The notes beneath the pieces were generated by a model that was not told where the DNA came from, made no database searches, and saw only the letters and a list, made by a program, of their open reading frames with translations. Made by a program: the position numbers and the translations under genes. Positions 4,889 through 6,815 of a stretch of 6,815 nt of DNA are shown here, in pieces. The stretch comes from Sulfurovum sp. GTDB taxonomy: Bacteria > Campylobacterota > Campylobacteria > Campylobacterales > Sulfurovaceae. The stretch's first letter is position 1. Each line of letters starts with the position of its first letter. The stretch spans positions 1 to 6,815 of the forward strand of contig JALSTF010000243.1 of NCBI GenBank assembly GCA_026983895.1. The letters run 5' to 3'.

Positions 4889-6797
4889 AGAATGCGCAGG
4901 TAGGATCAACTTTGTATGTAGCCAATTCCTTACCTTTCGTATCGACCACATGTACCGCACAGGCAATACACGGGTCAAAACTGTGGACTGTTCTGATGAT
5001 CTCAAGCGGCTCATCAGGATTGGAGACTTTTGTACCGATGAGGGCAGCTTCGTAAGCACCTATTTCACCGTTCGGCCCCCTTGGTCCTGCATTCCATGTC
5101 GATGGAACGATAGCCTGAAAATTAGCCACCTTGCCGTCTTTTATTCTCATCCAGTGTCCGAGTGCCCCTCTGGGTGCTTCCGCCATACCCCGGCCTTTGG
5201 TATCTTTGGCGACCACATCGAAATCAAACTCGGTCCAGGTACTTAAGTCACCCGAAGCGGCATTTTTTGCCAATTCATCGACCCATCCAACCATAGCATC
5301 TCCGATCATCTCAGTCTCGATCGCCCTAGCTGCCGTTCTTCCCACGGTAGAGAAGAGTACCGTCAATGGCAGCCCTGAACGCTTGAGGAAGTTTCCAGCA
5401 TATTTTTTCGTACGCCCATCTCCGGACACATAACCGACTACGACCCTTGCCAGCGGTCCGACCTCAACTTTTCTGCCGTCATAAAGCGGTGACTTGATCC
5501 ATGAATACTTTTCATCTGTTTTGAGGTAAGCGTAACCATCTGCTTTTTTTGCAAGGCCTGTATATTTGGGGTCTGTCGTTCCGTTATACGGATGCTGAGG
5601 AGCACCGCTTCCCTCGTACCATGCATGTGTCACGTCTTCGGTGATCTTCTCTTCATCCAGTTCAAGCACTTTGGAAATGTCTCCATCGAGTACAACACCG
5701 CGTTTAAAGAACATTTCAGCCTTGTAGAAACCGGTATCGTCCAGCCTGAAGTCACCATAGGTCATATAGGAAAGCAGACCTCCACCGGTTCCTCCTATTT
5801 CCTTGCCAAGCGCACCTTTATGCTTGCTTGCATGGAAAGTGGCAGAGCCGTCTGTCGCTTCTTTGGCGTACATCGTACCTGCCATATAGATATCAGGCAG
5901 ATAGGCCCCTTTGATAAAATCGTTACTTTCCTGAAGAAGCTGCTTGAATAAAGCAATCCGTGCAGGATTCTGAATATCCTGTACACAGGTCACCCCTCCG
6001 ACCACGATAGACTGTGGATGAGGATTCTTTCCGCCGAATATTGCCTGCATCTTCGCCATATTTCTTTGTACATCCAAAGCTTTAAGGTAATGTGCCACAC
6101 CTATAAGATTCTGTTCCGGTGTCAGCTTGTAACTTTTGTTACCCCAATACCCGTTGCCGAAAATTCCCAGTCTGCCTTCTTTCACAAATTTTATAATGCG
6201 GTCCTGTACTGCTTTGAAGTCCGCTGCACCCGAAATAGAAGGTTTGTGTCCAGCCACATTTGCCCACTTCTGTGCTTCCGCAGCCGCAGCCACTGGATCT
6301 GCTTTTGTCGCGGCAACCACATCGACAAAATCAAGTGCATGCAAATGATAGAAGTGAACCAGGTGGTCATGCACATAGAGTGCCCCCTGTATCAGGTTCC
6401 TGACCAGTCTGGCATTTTTCGGAATCGTAATGTTGAAGGCATCTTCTACCGCTTCGATACTTCTTTGATAATGTGTTCCCGTACAGACACCGCAAATACG
6501 CATCGTCATCAGACCTACATCTCTGGGGTCTCTGTCTTTGACGATCGTTTCGATCCCTCTGAACATTGTTGAAGAGCTCCAGGCATCGACGATCTTGTTG
6601 TTTTCATCGATCACCGCTTCGATACGCAAGTGGCCTTCGATCCTTGTGATCGGATCAACAATAATATGTTTCTTGCCTTTTGCAGCCGCTTTACTCTCTC
6701 CCTGATCAGACATTTCTGCCGTTTCCGGTGTCTCTACTACCATACCTTCAGCCACTGTTTCTTCAGGTGTTGCTACTGTTGTATTGTTCTCTGCCAT
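4887..6797 (-). CDS. hydB: HydB, large catalytic subunit of uptake [NiFe]-hydrogenase
   Basis: HydB holds the Ni-Fe(CN)2CO site that splits H2; with HydA it forms a membrane-bound enzyme facing the periplasm. The 636 residues include the family motifs in order: HIIVDPITRIEGH (44-56), FRGIE then RICGVCTGTH with nickel ligands Cys102 and Cys105, NPHPQSIVVGGVT, SPLYDGRKVEVGPLARVV, EAPRGALGHW, QAIVPSTWN, and DPCIACAVH with Cys610 and Cys613. The 20 residues after His616 form a C-terminal extension expected to be removed during maturation. The first 43 residues are an extra, Glu/Thr/Ala-rich low-complexity segment (with TPEET and TPETA). ATG at 6797 is supported by AAAGGAGG nine bases upstream, so the extension is probably translated. 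There is no signal peptide, consistent with export together with a Tat-targeted small subunit. The motifs best match group 1 uptake enzymes. Confidence 0.98.
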   Translation of the reverse strand: MAENNTTVATPEETVAEGMVVETPETAEMSDQGESKAAAKGKKHIIVDPITRIEGHLRIEAVIDENNKIVDAWSSSTMFRGIETIVKDRDPRDVGLMTMRICGVCTGTHYQRSIEAVEDAFNITIPKNARLVRNLIQGALYVHDHLVHFYHLHALDFVDVVAATKADPVAAAAEAQKWANVAGHKPSISGAADFKAVQDRIIKFVKEGRLGIFGNGYWGNKSYKLTPEQNLIGVAHYLKALDVQRNMAKMQAIFGGKNPHPQSIVVGGVTCVQDIQNPARIALFKQLLQESNDFIKGAYLPDIYMAGTMYAKEATDGSATFHASKHKGALGKEIGGTGGGLLSYMTYGDFRLDDTGFYKAEMFFKRGVVLDGDISKVLELDEEKITEDVTHAWYEGSGAPQHPYNGTTDPKYTGLAKKADGYAYLKTDEKYSWIKSPLYDGRKVEVGPLARVVVGYVSGDGRTKKYAGNFLKRSGLPLTVLFSTVGRTAARAIETEMIGDAMVGWVDELAKNAASGDLSTWTEFDFDVVAKDTKGRGMAEAPRGALGHWMRIKDGKVANFQAIVPSTWNAGPRGPNGEIGAYEAALIGTKVSNPDEPLEIIRTVHSFDPCIACAVHVVDTKGKELATYKVDPTCAF

Positions 6798-6806
6798 TAC
6801 GCTTCT

Positions 6807-6815
6807 CCTCCTTTA
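6807..6815 (-). promoter_or_regulatory. Ribosome binding site of hydB and probable stop of the preceding gene
   Basis: AAAGGAGG at 6814-6807 stands nine bases before the hydB ATG and decides that start. TAA at 6815-6813 overlaps it in the same way as at the hydB-hydC junction, so I infer that it ends an upstream gene, probably hydA, lying outside the window. Confidence 0.6.

Noticed and set aside
6018..6572. Plus-strand 184-codon ORF opposite hydB
   Set aside because: It is antisense to conserved HydB motifs including the first nickel-binding Cys pair; it is a shadow frame.

Overview
The window is a minus-strand [NiFe]-hydrogenase operon. Transcription runs right to left: hydB (large subunit), hydC (membrane cytochrome b), hydD (maturation endopeptidase), hydE (HypF-like maturation protein), then the 5' two-thirds of hypF, which leaves the window at base 1. 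The first bases of the window's right edge on this strand (TAA fused to AGGAGG) look like the end of the preceding gene, expected to be the small subunit hydA. A hydABCDE order with a HydE protein and hyp genes behind it is the arrangement of H2-uptake hydrogenases in Campylobacterota (Wolinella, Helicobacter, Sulfurovum/Sulfurimonas-like bacteria). A free-living Sulfurovum-like organism is my best guess, from gene order and protein character only.

Layout: 4887-6797 HydB; 4138-4875 HydC; 3580-4128 HydD; 3453-3579 a 127-base gap almost filled by a 109-base imperfect palindrome; 1527-3452 HydE; 1481-1526 a short leader with a good Shine-Dalgarno and an 11-codon ORF; 1-1480 HypF (incomplete). 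Apart from the hydD-hydE gap the genes are tightly packed (11, 9 and 46 bases), so one polycistronic transcript is likely. I see no tRNA, rRNA, CRISPR array, IS element or classical terminator.

How the genes work together: HydA/HydB oxidise H2 outside the cytoplasmic membrane, HydC passes the electrons through two haems to the quinone pool, HypF starts synthesis of the CN ligands of the Ni-Fe centre, HydD should cut the C-terminal tail off HydB once nickel is in place, and HydE is a specific accessory maturation factor.

Most interesting points: (1) two copies of a 28-base tandem heptamer repeat (GCGYTGA x4) inside hypF, in the same reading frame, encoding nearly the same 10-residue insert and 561 bases apart; (2) HydD has lost two of the three metal ligands known in E. 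coli HybD (Asp to Gly63, His to Asn93) although HydB still carries a tail to be cleaved; (3) the 109-base palindromic element before hydE, whose loop holds a nine-base match to the 16S rRNA anti-Shine-Dalgarno tail; (4) HydE reads as a full-length, catalytically degenerate HypF paralogue lying next to real HypF; (5) an 11-codon leader ORF overlapping the TTG start of hypF.
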